Source of the DNA: Pseudomonadota bacterium
GTDB lineage: Bacteria > Desulfobacterota > Desulfobulbia > Desulfobulbales > Desulfurivibrionaceae
Length of the DNA: 64,000 nucleotides
Reading direction: 5' to 3'
Assembly (NCBI GenBank): GCA_018830485.1
Contig: JAHJRQ010000012.1
Span: 186,001 to 250,000, forward strand
Below, piece by piece: positions 35,325-44,857 of this stretch (positions are counted from its first letter, which is position 1; each line of letters opens with the position of its first letter). The position numbers and the translations under genes were made by a program. The notes under the pieces were generated by a model that searched no databases, was not told where the DNA came from, and saw nothing but the letters and a program-made list of their open reading frames with translations.

Positions 35325-36403
35325 CCCGGCGATTCAAGCCATTGGCTGTAACCCGCGGCGAGTTCCGGCCAGGAAAGCCCGCTGGTCATGGCATGCGCCT
35401 CATCTTCCGCCAGCCTTCCCGTCGCCATGGCAGCCAGGAGTTTTCCGGTAAATTCAGCATCCCCGTAGCGGAAAAGCGGGGCAAAAAGTTCCCGGTAGGA
35501 CAGACGATCCGGCACCAGGGGACGGCAGCCTGCACGCACCGCCTCAAGCACAGCCATGCCATAGAACTCGTGGTTGGCGGTGGAAACCACAATATCCGCC
35601 TGACACAGTAACCGGCAATACTCCCGCCGGTCTTCCGCATAGCCGAAATGCAGTATCCGCCCGGAAAGCCGATCTTTTGCCTGGGCAAAAACCTGGGGCT
35701 GATTCCGGAAGGACTCGCCCAGCACGATCAGGCCGAAGGGAACCCCCTGCTCCGCAAGCGCGTACAGGGTATTGAAAAACAATTCCGGATTCTTGTCGTG
35801 CTCCCAGCGGTGGTTCCAGACCAGCACCGTTCCCTTGCCCGTCCGCCTCTCGTCCTTGCACGAATCAACCCCGCTGAAATCGAGGCCCGGAGGGAGAATG
35901 GCCGCCTTGGCGCGGATCGCCTCCTCATAACCGGGCAAGGACATGTCCGGCATCTTGTCCACAAGCTCCCGACAGCCGGCCAGAAAAGAATCGAGATTAT
36001 ACTGGGAATTGAAGGCAAGCCGATCCGAGGCCAGGGCGGTGGTAAGATTGGTCAGGCCGAAATGCACATCCCGCGGTTCGGACACCTGCACCGGATAGGC
36101 GAACTGGTTTTCGTGGAAATAGGTAAGAAGCGGGATGGTGCGGAGGTTTGGTGGCAACAGGCCGCGCAGAGCAGCTACATCGACCAGGGAGGAACAGAGA
36201 ATCCGGTCAAAGGTCTTGCCTGCGTAATGTGGATCGTTAACGAGAACCCCGGCGAAATGCGGAGCCGCAAGACGCATCCGCCATTTCCAACTGTGGGCGG
36301 GCAGGGTCAGCAGGTCAAAGGTATAGGGAAGATGGTGGATCAGACCGGAGAGAAAACTCCGGTGGGAGCCGCCGTAATAGGGCTCAAGGACAAGGATGTT
36401 CAC
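35321..36403 (-). CDS. GTDC1/QTMAN-like glycosyltransferase
   Basis: The 360-residue protein begins MNILVLEPYYGGSHRSFL, then LPAHSWKWRMR, both characteristic of the DUF3524 domain found in tRNA-queuosine mannosyltransferase. A GT-4-like C-terminal half contains VLVWNHRWEHDKNPE and the donor-site STANHEFYGMAVLEAVRAG. The animal enzyme mannosylates queuosine in tRNA-Asp; bacterial members probably act on the same or a similar tRNA base. That activity is inferred from family. It lies 17 bases after the DjlA-like gene. Confidence 0.88.
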   Translation of the reverse strand: MNILVLEPYYGGSHRSFLSGLIHHLPYTFDLLTLPAHSWKWRMRLAAPHFAGVLVNDPHYAGKTFDRILCSSLVDVAALRGLLPPNLRTIPLLTYFHENQFAYPVQVSEPRDVHFGLTNLTTALASDRLAFNSQYNLDSFLAGCRELVDKMPDMSLPGYEEAIRAKAAILPPGLDFSGVDSCKDERRTGKGTVLVWNHRWEHDKNPELFFNTLYALAEQGVPFGLIVLGESFRNQPQVFAQAKDRLSGRILHFGYAEDRREYCRLLCQADIVVSTANHEFYGMAVLEAVRAGCRPLVPDRLSYRELFAPLFRYGDAEFTGKLLAAMATGRLAEDEAHAMTSGLSWPELAAGYSQWLESPG

Positions 36404-36420
36404 GGTAGTCCCTCCCTTGA

Positions 36421-37257
36421 TCAGGCTGTTTTCTTCAGGTGCTGGTACGCCTCATTCAGCTCTTTCATCTTCTCCTCGGCCACCCTCCGGAACTCCTCGC
36501 CCAAATGCGCCACCTTATCCGGGTGATACTGCATGCTCAGCTTCCGGTAGGCGCTTTTTATCTGTTCAGGCGTTGCCCCCGGCTCCAGCCCGAGAATTTC
36601 AAAGTACTGGCGCTCGCTCCTACCCTGGCCGGGGAAGGTGCGGCCATGGCCGGAACCGACGTATTTGCTGCGAATGGCGTGGTGGTCATGGACGGCAATC
36701 CCGAGAAAATCGGCAATGGTCTGCACCATGGCCAGTTCCTGTTGGGAAACCTGGGCATTGGTGTAGAGCACCTGATAAATAAGCTCCACCAGGATCAGCC
36801 GGGGCTCGTAGGCAAAATGGCTCTTGAACTCGGCCAGCATTGCTTCGAGGGAGGCCTGGGAGGCAAGGGCATCCTGGATCAGGTCGCGCACCCAGTACAT
36901 CTGGCTCTGGTTGTAGCGAAGATGAACGCGGAAAAAATTCTCGATGGGAGCAAGCTCCGCCTTGGTGACCACCCCGTCCGCCTGGGCAATGCGAATCAGG
37001 ATATTGACCAGCAGGAAGACGAACTGGTTGTGGCTTTCGGTTTGGGATCGTTCGTACCGGCTCGCCATGCGCCGGATATACTGGGAAAACCCCCAGATCC
37101 CGACAAAGACCATGAGAACCAGAAAGACTCCGGTAAAAAAGAGAAATCCAAGCACATCAAGGATGAGCGGGGCGCCGCCGAAGAGAAACAGAAGCAGGGC
37201 CATTACCAATAAAAACCCGCCGCAGCCAGGGGGCTTATGGGAACGATAGACGATCAT
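36421..37257 (-). CDS. DjlA-like membrane J-domain co-chaperone
   Basis: The 278-residue protein has N-terminal hydrophobic segments (about residues 14-58), a TerB-like helical domain (about 76-195, LLVNILIRIAQADGVVTKAE) and a C-terminal J domain with YFEILGLEPGAT and the HPD motif at 245-247. The layout is that of DjlA, which stimulates DnaK at the inner membrane. The family usually has one membrane helix; here there may be two. Confidence 0.9.
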   Translation of the reverse strand: MIVYRSHKPPGCGGFLLVMALLLFLFGGAPLILDVLGFLFFTGVFLVLMVFVGIWGFSQYIRRMASRYERSQTESHNQFVFLLVNILIRIAQADGVVTKAELAPIENFFRVHLRYNQSQMYWVRDLIQDALASQASLEAMLAEFKSHFAYEPRLILVELIYQVLYTNAQVSQQELAMVQTIADFLGIAVHDHHAIRSKYVGSGHGRTFPGQGRSERQYFEILGLEPGATPEQIKSAYRKLSMQYHPDKVAHLGEEFRRVAEEKMKELNEAYQHLKKTA

Positions 37258-37363
37258 AATGGAATATTAACCACCTTAATGTTCTTGCCAAAACGCACAG
37301 TCCACGAAAAAAAACCATATCAACTTTGCGATCTTCGCGTCTTTGCGAGATTTTTCTGTTTTT

Positions 37364-38410
37364 TTATGCCTCACCCTCGGCAAACAGGGCCTCGACAAAC
37401 TCGTTCGGCTCGAAATCGCGCAAATCTTCCATCTGTTCGCCGATACCGATGAAACGGATGGGGATACTGAACTCGTGGCTGATGTTGATGACGATACCGC
37501 CCTTGGCTGTGCCGTCCAGCTTGGTCAGGGCCAGGCCGGTGACATCCACGGCCTCGTTGAACAACCGCGCCTGCGAAATGGCGTTCTGGCCGGTGGTGGC
37601 GTCGAGCACCAGCAGGATCTCATGGGGCGCGCCCGGGATCTTCTTATCCATGACCCGCTTGATCTTTTTCAGCTCTTCCATGAGGTTGACCTTGGTGTGC
37701 AAACGGCCGGCCGTGTCCACCAGCACCACATCAAAATTGCGCGGCTTGGCATAATCCAGGGCATCGAAGACCACGGAGGATGGGTCAGCCCCTGCCTGCT
37801 GGGCCACAACCTCCACCCCGACCCGTTTGCCCCAGATCTGCAACTGCTCGCTGGCCGCGGCCCGGAAGGTGTCGGCCGCCACCAGCAAAACCTTCTGCCC
37901 TGCCTGGGTGAACTTGTGGGCCAGCTTGCCGATGGTGGTGGTCTTGCCCACCCCGTTGACCCCCAGCACCATGACGACAAAGGGGCCTTGCGCGGGCAAG
38001 GCAACATCCTCGGGCCGATCCGCATTGCGCAGATAGCCGAGGATCATCTCCTTGAGCGCCGTTTTGAGAGCTCGCCCATCCGCCAATTCGTTTCGCCGCA
38101 CCTGCTCCCTGGTTTTCTCAAGGAGTTCCTGGGTGGTGTTGGCGCCGATATCCGCCATGATCAGAATTTCTTCCAGATCCTCGAGCAGCTCGGCGTCGAT
38201 CTGCTTCTTGCCCAAGAAAAGCGCATCAATCTGACGGACAAAGGTTTTCCGCGTGCGGGACAACCCATCCTTGAGCCGCAGGAAAAAACTGGCCCCATTC
38301 TCCTGTTGCCCGGAGACTTCTGCGACAGGAGTGACGACATCTGATCCCGCACCCTGCTCAGGCGGCAGTGGTTGCGCGCCGCCGAGTTTCTTCTTAAACC
38401 AACTCAACAT
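37364..38410 (-). CDS. ftsY: Signal recognition particle receptor
   Basis: The 348-residue GTPase has a short acidic N-terminal region, the NG domain with P-loop [35 protein letters not shown] and the closing [10 protein letters not shown]. It docks ribosome-SRP complexes at the inner membrane. It starts 12 bases after the ispH stop on the same strand. Confidence 0.97.
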   Translation of the reverse strand: MLSWFKKKLGGAQPLPPEQGAGSDVVTPVAEVSGQQENGASFFLRLKDGLSRTRKTFVRQIDALFLGKKQIDAELLEDLEEILIMADIGANTTQELLEKTREQVRRNELADGRALKTALKEMILGYLRNADRPEDVALPAQGPFVVMVLGVNGVGKTTTIGKLAHKFTQAGQKVLLVAADTFRAAASEQLQIWGKRVGVEVVAQQAGADPSSVVFDALDYAKPRNFDVVLVDTAGRLHTKVNLMEELKKIKRVMDKKIPGAPHEILLVLDATTGQNAISQARLFNEAVDVTGLALTKLDGTAKGGIVINISHEFSIPIRFIGIGEQMEDLRDFEPNEFVEALFAEGEA

Positions 38411-38422
38411 GCTTCATCCCTC

Positions 38423-39271
38423 TCAAGGCGTTTTCGCCGATATATTCTCCAGAACTTCCACAATCCTGCTGATCACCCAGTTCGGGGTGGAGGCCCCAGC
38501 CGTGACCCCTACCCGGCCATAGCGCGCCAGGGCCTGCGGCGCAAGATCCGTTTCCGACTCCACCATGAACACCGGGCAGCCCAAGCTCTCGGCAATCTCG
38601 CCCAGCCGCTTGGTGTTGGCGCTGGTCTTGCCGCCCACCACCACCAGCGCCTCGACCTCCCGGCAGAGCTGGCGGACCTCCTCCTGCCGCTTATGGGTGG
38701 AATCGCAGATGGTGTTGAATACCTCTCCCCCGGGATATTTTTGCAGGATCAGCTCTTTGAGCCGTTCAAAAAGATGCTCGTCCTGGGTGGTCTGGCTGAC
38801 GATGATGTAGGGCCCATCCAGCCGCAGGGCCACGACATCCGCCTCACTGTTCACCACCTGCCCGGTGTTGCCGGCATAGCCCATGAGCCCTTCCACCTCG
38901 GCATGGTCACGGTCGCCGATGATCACCGTGGCAAAGCCCTCTTTTTTGTATCGGGCGATGATGGCCTGCACCTTGAGCACCCGCGGGCAGGTGGCATCCT
39001 CCACCCTGGCGCCGGTGGCTTCCAGTTTCTTTTTCTCTTCAGGCGGAATGCCGTGGGCCCGGATGATAATGGACCCGGTTGCCCGGGCCGGAATATCGGT
39101 GAGAATCCTCACCCCCTGCTCCTCAAGGAGCTTCAAGACCTGCGGGTTGTGGATCAAGGGGCCAAAGGTGGCAATGGTTGTCTCGCCCTTCCGGACCATG
39201 CCGAGGGTGGTATCAACCGCCCTGCGCACCCCCATGCAAAAGCCTGCGTTCTTGGCAAGCACCACTTCCAT
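38423..39271 (-). CDS. ispH: 4-hydroxy-3-methylbut-2-enyl diphosphate reductase
   Basis: The 282-residue Fe-S enzyme makes IPP and DMAPP in the last MEP-pathway step. The three cluster cysteines are in NAGFCMGVRRAV, EDATCPRVLK and TICDSTHKRQEE; the catalytic Glu sits in SQTTQDEHLF-type context. Start 39271 fits the family N-terminus (MEVVLAKNAGFC) and has AAAAGG upstream; the frame opens 16 codons earlier. dxs and ispA of the same pathway lie near 57 kb. Confidence 0.96.
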   Translation of the reverse strand: MEVVLAKNAGFCMGVRRAVDTTLGMVRKGETTIATFGPLIHNPQVLKLLEEQGVRILTDIPARATGSIIIRAHGIPPEEKKKLEATGARVEDATCPRVLKVQAIIARYKKEGFATVIIGDRDHAEVEGLMGYAGNTGQVVNSEADVVALRLDGPYIIVSQTTQDEHLFERLKELILQKYPGGEVFNTICDSTHKRQEEVRQLCREVEALVVVGGKTSANTKRLGEIAESLGCPVFMVESETDLAPQALARYGRVGVTAGASTPNWVISRIVEVLENISAKTP

Positions 39272-39338
39272 CTTTTCACCTTTTTCCAGAAGGAGGGATA
39301 TCCTCTGATTTTTCTTCACTATTACTTATTAGGTAGGC

Positions 39339-39427
39339 CGTCATTCCCGGGAAGGCGGGATTCCAGAGGGATGGATGCCCGACGAAAGCATTCGAGCATG
39401 ACGTATTGAATCGCCGGGTCAATAATG
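39339..39427. repeat. Family B palindromic repeat, second intergenic copy
   Basis: It opens CGTCATTCCCGGGAAGGCGG, continues with GGATGCCCGACGAAAGCATT and ends AATCGCCGGGTCAATAAT. This matches the copy at 31893-31981 along its length. It lies between ispH and the DUF2156 gene. Confidence 0.85.
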
Positions 39428-39453
39428 CCGCCCGCCAACAAAGCAGACAATCT

Positions 39454-39471
39454 ATACGGATTTCTCCGTAT
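39454..39471. promoter_or_regulatory. Palindrome ATACGGA-N4-TCCGTAT
   Basis: A perfect 7-4-7 inverted repeat lies 98 bases before the DUF2156 gene. It resembles the 8-1-8 palindrome at 26514-26530 ahead of rhuM/fic. A shared binding protein is possible. Confidence 0.45.
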
Positions 39472-39569
39472 TTGCAAGAAAAGCAACGCGACCCTTGCCA
39501 AGAGAATCAATTGCGAGAATCCTGCGACGCCTCTATACTGATCCTACCCCACACCTTCACAGGAGCCCC

Positions 39570-40472
39570 ATGAACTTGCGCCCGCTTTCCTTCGATGACC
39601 GACAGCCTGTTACGGAATATCTCAGGCGCTTCCCCCCTGAGATCTCGGAACTGACCTTCACCAATCTCTATGCCTGGCGACATAGCCGACCTATCTGGAT
39701 CGACGAATTCAGGGAGTCACTGCTCTTTTTTGCCGAAACAAAAACAGGGCTGGCCATCTTGGGAAACCCGGTGGGCCTGGTCTCCCTACCCGAGGTTTTC
39801 ACTGAATACACCAGCCGGATCGCGGGAGTGGACCGCTTTCCCAAGGAGAGGCTCCCGGATGTTGCTTTAAACGGTGCAATGGTGGTCGAGGATCGGGACA
39901 ATGCCGACTATGTCTACCGCAGGGAAGATCTTGCCACCTTGGCCGGCAGGCATTTCACCAAGAAGAGAAACCACATCAACCAGTGTTTGGCTGCATACGA
40001 CTGCCAGTACGAAATGATCACCGAAGAAACAGTTCCGGAATGCCTGGCCATGCAGGACCGCTGGTGCGCTGCCCGGGATTGCAAGACCGAACCGGGGTTG
40101 TGCGGGGAATATCGGGCAATAGTGGAAACGTTGCAGAACTACCTGGAATTCCCCCTCACCGGGGGCGCCATCCGGATTGATGGTACCATCGAGGCCTTTG
40201 CCGTGGGCGAGAGGCTCAATCCCTCAACCGCGGTCTGGCATTTCGAAAAAGCCATGTCCCAGTTTCATGGCTTGGGCCAGTTGATCAACCAGTGGTTTAC
40301 CAGAGAGAACCTTGCTGAATTCAACTATATCAACAGGGAGCAGGATCTTGGCATCCCCGGCCTGCGCAAGGCAAAGGAAAGTTACTTTCCGGCTCATCTG
40401 GTGGAAAAGGTGAGGATTGTTCTGCCTGGGGCCGCCATAGAACAGGCACACGAGCAACAAGTCTGCAAGTGA
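39570..40472 (+). CDS. DUF2156 (phosphatidylglycerol lysyltransferase C-terminal-like) protein
   Basis: The 300-residue protein shows the soluble double-GNAT-like fold of PF09924: MNLRPLSFDDR, FTNLYAWRH, the central LAGRHFTKKRNHINQC and the closing FNYINREQDLGIPGLRKAKESYFP. It has no membrane domain, unlike MprF. Members transfer aminoacyl or acyl groups; the substrate is unknown. The ATG at 39570 follows AGGAG. Confidence 0.85.
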   Translation: MNLRPLSFDDRQPVTEYLRRFPPEISELTFTNLYAWRHSRPIWIDEFRESLLFFAETKTGLAILGNPVGLVSLPEVFTEYTSRIAGVDRFPKERLPDVALNGAMVVEDRDNADYVYRREDLATLAGRHFTKKRNHINQCLAAYDCQYEMITEETVPECLAMQDRWCAARDCKTEPGLCGEYRAIVETLQNYLEFPLTGGAIRIDGTIEAFAVGERLNPSTAVWHFEKAMSQFHGLGQLINQWFTRENLAEFNYINREQDLGIPGLRKAKESYFPAHLVEKVRIVLPGAAIEQAHEQQVCK

Positions 40473-40935
40473 AAATATAGCCCTCCCGCTTTTAGTCTCC
40501 GGAATCAAAATCTTATTCACCTTCCCTGCTTGTACTATAGATCACCTCTGTTGCCGATTTTACTCGCTTAACAGAGTGCCTGTCCATCCTGGACACGATC
40601 ATCAGGCCGTTGTCGGCCACGGCAAGCGTCTAGCCTTTCTTTCCTGCTTCTCGCACCATCTGTTTGTGCAGCCAGCCACTCCATTATTTCACCATAGGAT
40701 AACCGTTTACTAATTAATTGCTAACATCCTGCATTTATGATGCATATGTTGCTTTATGTTTCCATTTGTTTTTCATTTGCCAAACACGTCCCATCGTCAT
40801 TGTTTACTACCAGCGACGGCATGTCGCCGAGACTGCTCAGACTGTACGAATCGATGAGGGCTGAACTGACCCGGGGATCAACGCAGGACAAGCGGCCGTT
40901 TGCAGAAAGCGTATCCTGTGATAAGAGAGAACATC
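40473..40935. other. Long intergenic region before the histidine kinase
   Basis: This 463-base region includes AT-rich DNA (40690-40780) likely to hold the promoter of the kinase operon. On the minus strand around 40535-40670, one frame reads protein-like (LAVADNGLMIVSRMDRHSV) but carries an internal stop, so it may be a decayed gene fragment. No repeat or RNA gene was seen. Confidence 0.4.
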
Positions 40936-42324
40936 ATGACCCGTATGATTTCAGAGGCATTGCCGGAGGGAGCCCTGGGAACCCATGCACCGGTGCGAAG
41001 ATTGATCGGCGAACTTCACCACCTTGGCCGGCAGGACAGTTTTGCCAGCCAAAGATCCTTGGCGGAATTGACAGACCTTTTCGATGCCGACAACATATGT
41101 TTCGCCGTGGTCGTCTGGGACACCCACGGCGAGCCGCTCGCCATTGTCTCCAGGGACACTCTGGCCCGCGAGCTTAACCGCCCATTTGTCAGTGATCTGT
41201 ATAAACACCGGACGGTGGAAAATCTGCTGGAAAAATGGCGTGTGCCCGTGCTGGTGATTGCCGCCAGCGAAACCATCGAAAAAGCCGTGGCCGACGCCTT
41301 GTCCCGCCCCGCCACGCACCGCTATGAGCCTATTCTGGTCAGGGGCGGGGATGAATGGTTTATTCTCGAAACACACGCCCTGCTGGCCCAACAATGCGAA
41401 GTGCTGTCGGCGACCATCGACGAAGTCAAGTCCCAACGTCGGGAAATTCTTATCGCCCAACGCAAGAGCGAACAGCTCCACGAACAGCTTGTCACGGCAT
41501 CACGGGATGCGGGCCGGGCCGAGGTCGCGACTGGCGTGATCCACAATGTCGGCAATGTGCTGAACAGCGTCAATGCCTCTGCGGCCTTGATCAGCCGCAC
41601 CCTGCAGGAGTCAAAGCTGGGAAATCTCGGCAAGGCCTTAACCCTGTTCCGCGAACACGAGAACGATCTCAGCACCTTTCTTACCGCCGATGAAAAGGGA
41701 CAGCGGCTTCCGGGATATTTGCACAAGCTCGCCGAAGCCCTGCTCTCCGAGCGGGAGACCGTGGTCACCGAACTCCACTTGATGGAGCGCAGCATTGAGC
41801 ACATCCGTCAGATCGTGCAGATGCAGCAATCATATGCGAGACATAGCGTCATCCTCGAGCCCATGCGCCCGGCGGACGTCATGGAAGATGCGCTGCGCGT
41901 CAATCTTGTCTCCTTTGACAGACATAACGTCAAAGTGCAACGCGAGTATCAGAATCTCAGCCCTGTCAAGATCGACAAGCATAAAGTGCTGCAGATTCTC
42001 ATCAATCTCATCAGCAATGCGAAAAACTCCGTCAAGCACAAAAAACCGGATGAGAGGCTCATCATCACCCGGATACTCTCTTGCGAAATCAACGACGTCT
42101 CTACCGTCCGCTTTCAGATCGCCGACAACGGGATCGGCATCGAGCAGGAACACCTGACAAGAATATTCTCACACGGCTTCACGACGCGCAAGGATGGCCA
42201 TGGATTCGGGCTGCATAGTTCCGCCAACACCGCCCGCGAAATAGGCGGCACTTTGTGCGTGGCCAGCGACGGCCCAGGGCTAGGGGCCGTTTTCACCCTC
42301 GATATCCCCGTCCAAGAGGAATAG
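40936..42324 (+). CDS. Sensor histidine kinase
   Basis: The 462-residue protein has an N-terminal sensor region without membrane segments (about 20-155, with paired CBS-like features such as VPVLVIAASETIEKAVADALS) and a coiled-coil. The H-box is VIHNVGNVLNSVN with H203. The ATPase has N-box LINLISNAKNS, G1 IADNGIGI, and G2 GHGFGLHSS. The next gene, five bases away, encodes its likely REC-GGDEF-EAL partner. ATG 40936 is preceded by GAGAGA; an in-frame ATG at 40900 would add 12 residues. Confidence 0.92.
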   Translation: MTRMISEALPEGALGTHAPVRRLIGELHHLGRQDSFASQRSLAELTDLFDADNICFAVVVWDTHGEPLAIVSRDTLARELNRPFVSDLYKHRTVENLLEKWRVPVLVIAASETIEKAVADALSRPATHRYEPILVRGGDEWFILETHALLAQQCEVLSATIDEVKSQRREILIAQRKSEQLHEQLVTASRDAGRAEVATGVIHNVGNVLNSVNASAALISRTLQESKLGNLGKALTLFREHENDLSTFLTADEKGQRLPGYLHKLAEALLSERETVVTELHLMERSIEHIRQIVQMQQSYARHSVILEPMRPADVMEDALRVNLVSFDRHNVKVQREYQNLSPVKIDKHKVLQILINLISNAKNSVKHKKPDERLIITRILSCEINDVSTVRFQIADNGIGIEQEHLTRIFSHGFTTRKDGHGFGLHSSANTAREIGGTLCVASDGPGLGAVFTLDIPVQEE

Positions 42325-42329
42325 ATCCC

Positions 42330-44234
42330 ATGAAACAAGCCACCGATCAATGCGTCCGGCGTATCCTGGTCATCGACGACAACGAGGCCATTCATGAAGA
42401 TTTCCGCAAAACACTCTCCCGAAAATCACACGGAGTCGATCTCGACGACGACGAGGCGCTGCTTTTCGGCCATAAACCTGTTGCGCCGCAGTACACGGAA
42501 TTCGAGATCGATGTGGCCTCGCAGGGCCATATGGGCTTGGAGATGGTGGAGACCGCGGTGCGTGAAGGACAGCCGTATCAGCTGGCTTTTGTCGATATGC
42601 GGATGCCGCCGGGATGGGACGGCGTGGAAACCATCTCGCGTCTGTGGGCGGCTGATCCTGCGTTGCAGGTCGTTATCTGCACGGCCTACTCCGATTACTC
42701 GTGGGATCAAATTGTGCTGAAGCTCGGAGTCACCGACCGGCTGCTGATCCTCAAAAAACCGTTCGACGACGCCGAAGTCTGTCAGCTTGCCTCGGCCATG
42801 ACCGTGAAATGGCTGGTGACGCAACAAGCACAGATGAAGATGAACGAAATGAAACTGCTGGTCGATCTGCGTACGGCCGAGTTACGCGACATGGCCCTCA
42901 GGGACACGTTGACCGGCCTGCCCAACCGCCTCTTCTTCAATGATCTGCTCACACGGACCATCGCTTCGCACAAACGCGATCCTCGCCGGATGTTCGCGGT
43001 GCTCTTTCTGGACTTCGACCAGTTCAAGGTCGTGAACGACACCCTGGGCCACAACATCGGAGACAAACTGCTGATCTGCATCGCCGAACGCTTGAACAGC
43101 GTGCTCCGCAAAGAGGATGTGGTCGCTTCCTCGGTGGCCGACTTCACCGCTGCACGGGTCGGCGGGGACGAGTTCCTCGTAATGCTTGACGGCATGTCCC
43201 AGTCCCACGACGCAATCCGTGTCGCGGAACGCTTGCTGAAGGTCATGGCCGAGCCTTACACGGTGGGCAAACATATCATCAAGAGCACGGTAAGCGTCGG
43301 AGTTACCACCAGCGCCCTGCCGTATGATGCGCCGGCAGAGGTTATCCGCGATGCCGACACGGCCATGTACCGCGCCAAAGCCGCGGGCAAGAACCGCTTC
43401 GTCATCTTTGACAGTCGGATGCACGAGGACGTCCTCGAACGATTAAGCTTGGAAAACGATCTTCGGCTGGCCGTTGACGATGGCCAACTCCGTCTGGTGT
43501 TTCAGCCGATCATCCGCCTGAGCGGCGGCTGCATCTGCGGCTTCGAGGCGCTTGTCCGCTGGCATCACCCGACCAGGGGGGTCGTTTCTCCCCTGGACTT
43601 TATCCCTGTGGCCGAGGAGATCGGGATGATCATACCCATCGGCGAATGGGTGCTGCGGGAAGCCTGTCAGGAATTGGCGCGGTGGAGGCTTCATCCGGAC
43701 ATCGGCGACCTTTTCATCTGTGTGAACCTGTCGCGCAAACAGCTTTCCCAACCGAATCTGGTGGAACGGATCAGTGACATCATCCGGGAAAGCGGTTTGC
43801 CGTTCAGCGCCATCAAGCTTGAAATCACCGAAAGCGCGATCATGGGGGATATGGATCAGGCCGTGGCCGTCCTGAACCAAATCCGCGCCCTCGGCGTCGA
43901 GCTGCACATCGATGATTTCGGCACCGGCTACTCCTCGCTCAGTTGCCTGCACTGCTTCCCCATCGTCGGTATAAAAATCGATCGTTCCTTCATCAAAAAC
44001 ATTGTCGACAACACGGACTACGCAGCGGTGGTCAAGGCTATTGTCACGCTTTCCCACAATCTAAATCTCGGCCTCATCGCCGAAGGGGTGGAATCGGTCG
44101 AGCAAATGTCCATTCTGCAGAACATGGGCTGCGATTTTGCCCAAGGCTACTATTTTCAGCGGCCCATGCCTCCCGAGCAGGCCTTGGAGTATGCCAGGAT
44201 ACACGTCGATAAAAGCAGCGACGAACATGATTGA
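42330..44234 (+). CDS. Response regulator with GGDEF and EAL domains
   Basis: The 634-residue protein has a REC domain (acidic pocket D16/D17, phosphorylation site D89 in FVDMRMPPGWDG). Then comes a coiled segment, a GGDEF domain (RVGGDEF near residue 276) and an EAL domain (FEALVRW near residue 405, with DDFGTGYSS and the EGVES loop). GGDEF makes c-di-GMP and EAL degrades it; both active-site motifs look intact. Its REC domain carries an insertion after the first helix, seen in kinase-linked regulators. It is the cognate output of the preceding kinase by position. Confidence 0.95.
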   Translation: MKQATDQCVRRILVIDDNEAIHEDFRKTLSRKSHGVDLDDDEALLFGHKPVAPQYTEFEIDVASQGHMGLEMVETAVREGQPYQLAFVDMRMPPGWDGVETISRLWAADPALQVVICTAYSDYSWDQIVLKLGVTDRLLILKKPFDDAEVCQLASAMTVKWLVTQQAQMKMNEMKLLVDLRTAELRDMALRDTLTGLPNRLFFNDLLTRTIASHKRDPRRMFAVLFLDFDQFKVVNDTLGHNIGDKLLICIAERLNSVLRKEDVVASSVADFTAARVGGDEFLVMLDGMSQSHDAIRVAERLLKVMAEPYTVGKHIIKSTVSVGVTTSALPYDAPAEVIRDADTAMYRAKAAGKNRFVIFDSRMHEDVLERLSLENDLRLAVDDGQLRLVFQPIIRLSGGCICGFEALVRWHHPTRGVVSPLDFIPVAEEIGMIIPIGEWVLREACQELARWRLHPDIGDLFICVNLSRKQLSQPNLVERISDIIRESGLPFSAIKLEITESAIMGDMDQAVAVLNQIRALGVELHIDDFGTGYSSLSCLHCFPIVGIKIDRSFIKNIVDNTDYAAVVKAIVTLSHNLNLGLIAEGVESVEQMSILQNMGCDFAQGYYFQRPMPPEQALEYARIHVDKSSDEHD

Positions 44235-44429
44235 TCCCCCCTTTTTCCATCTAAAGTGAAACCAATGTGACCGTATTCGCTGAATGGCGTCTTTCTTCGC
44301 GGCGGTATCTGTATGCGCTTCTGGCCGTTCTCATGTCGCTCTCGCCTTTTTTGCCGCAAACAGTGGCAGACCTGCGCCACCGGCACACCCCGATAGAACC
44401 CCACATCCAGGGCTGGGCCTGGCAGCCTT

Positions 44430-44708
44430 ATCGTTCCGGGCAGGAGCCGGAAGTCCCCCGGGATATAGATCGTTTCTCCCCGGATTTCGTAGAAAAGTCG
44501 GTAGCTGTGGATGAAATGTTCGCGAATATGAGGGGGGCGGGTTTCCGGCACCGGTCAGCTCATCATGGGCTGAGAAGCAAGAAGTTCCGCCGTGAGAACA
44601 ATCTCTTCGACAACGCGGCGGGCATGCTGGGGGGTCACGGCTGATGTATTCTCCGATGGCCTCGATATCCCCGAGGGACTGTTCCGACCAGATCAGTGAC
44701 CCAGCCAT
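44430..44708 (-). pseudogene. Decayed RelE/ParE-type toxin gene
   Basis: The frame starts LIWSEQSLGDIEAIGEYISRD and then breaks. The next frame continues HARRVVEEIVLTAELLASQP and ends at a stop. A third frame resumes REHFIHSYRLFYEIRGETIY. Together they rebuild a RelE/ParE toxin with two frameshifts. It was probably a ribosome- or gyrase-directed toxin; now it should be inactive. The C-terminal part has drifted, so its end is approximate. Confidence 0.75.
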
Positions 44709-44799
44709 TTCTTCAACAGTTCTTTGGCCTCGGCGTGACAGCTGGTTCTTCCCTGATTGATGTCGTCCTGGCCTTTCCGGATTTTTTCAAGGCTCCCTT
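44693..44799 (-). pseudogene. Antitoxin gene remnant upstream of the toxin
   Basis: The frame GSLEKIRKGQDDINQGRTSC...ELLKKWLGH then stop resembles an antitoxin C-terminus. It overlaps the toxin start by 16 bases, as in many toxin-antitoxin pairs. Its upstream part is missing and is replaced by a family A half-repeat. Confidence 0.6.
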
Positions 44800-44800
44800 A

Positions 44801-44846
44801 AATGATTTCAAGATATCTACCGTTCGCCCTGAGCCTGTCGAAGGGC
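44801..44846. repeat. Family A palindromic repeat, half copy
   Basis: Only the centre and right arm (CGTTCGCCCTGAGCCTGTCG) remain. The centre ATGATTTCAAG matches that of copy 1 (ATGATTTCAGG). It joins the antitoxin remnant directly and lies beside the lon stop. Confidence 0.75.
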
Positions 44847-44857
44847 CGCTAACCCCG

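Noticed and set aside
40535-40670. A protein-like minus-strand stretch before the histidine kinase
   Set aside because: It has an internal stop and is too short to assign; kept only as a note in the intergenic entry.
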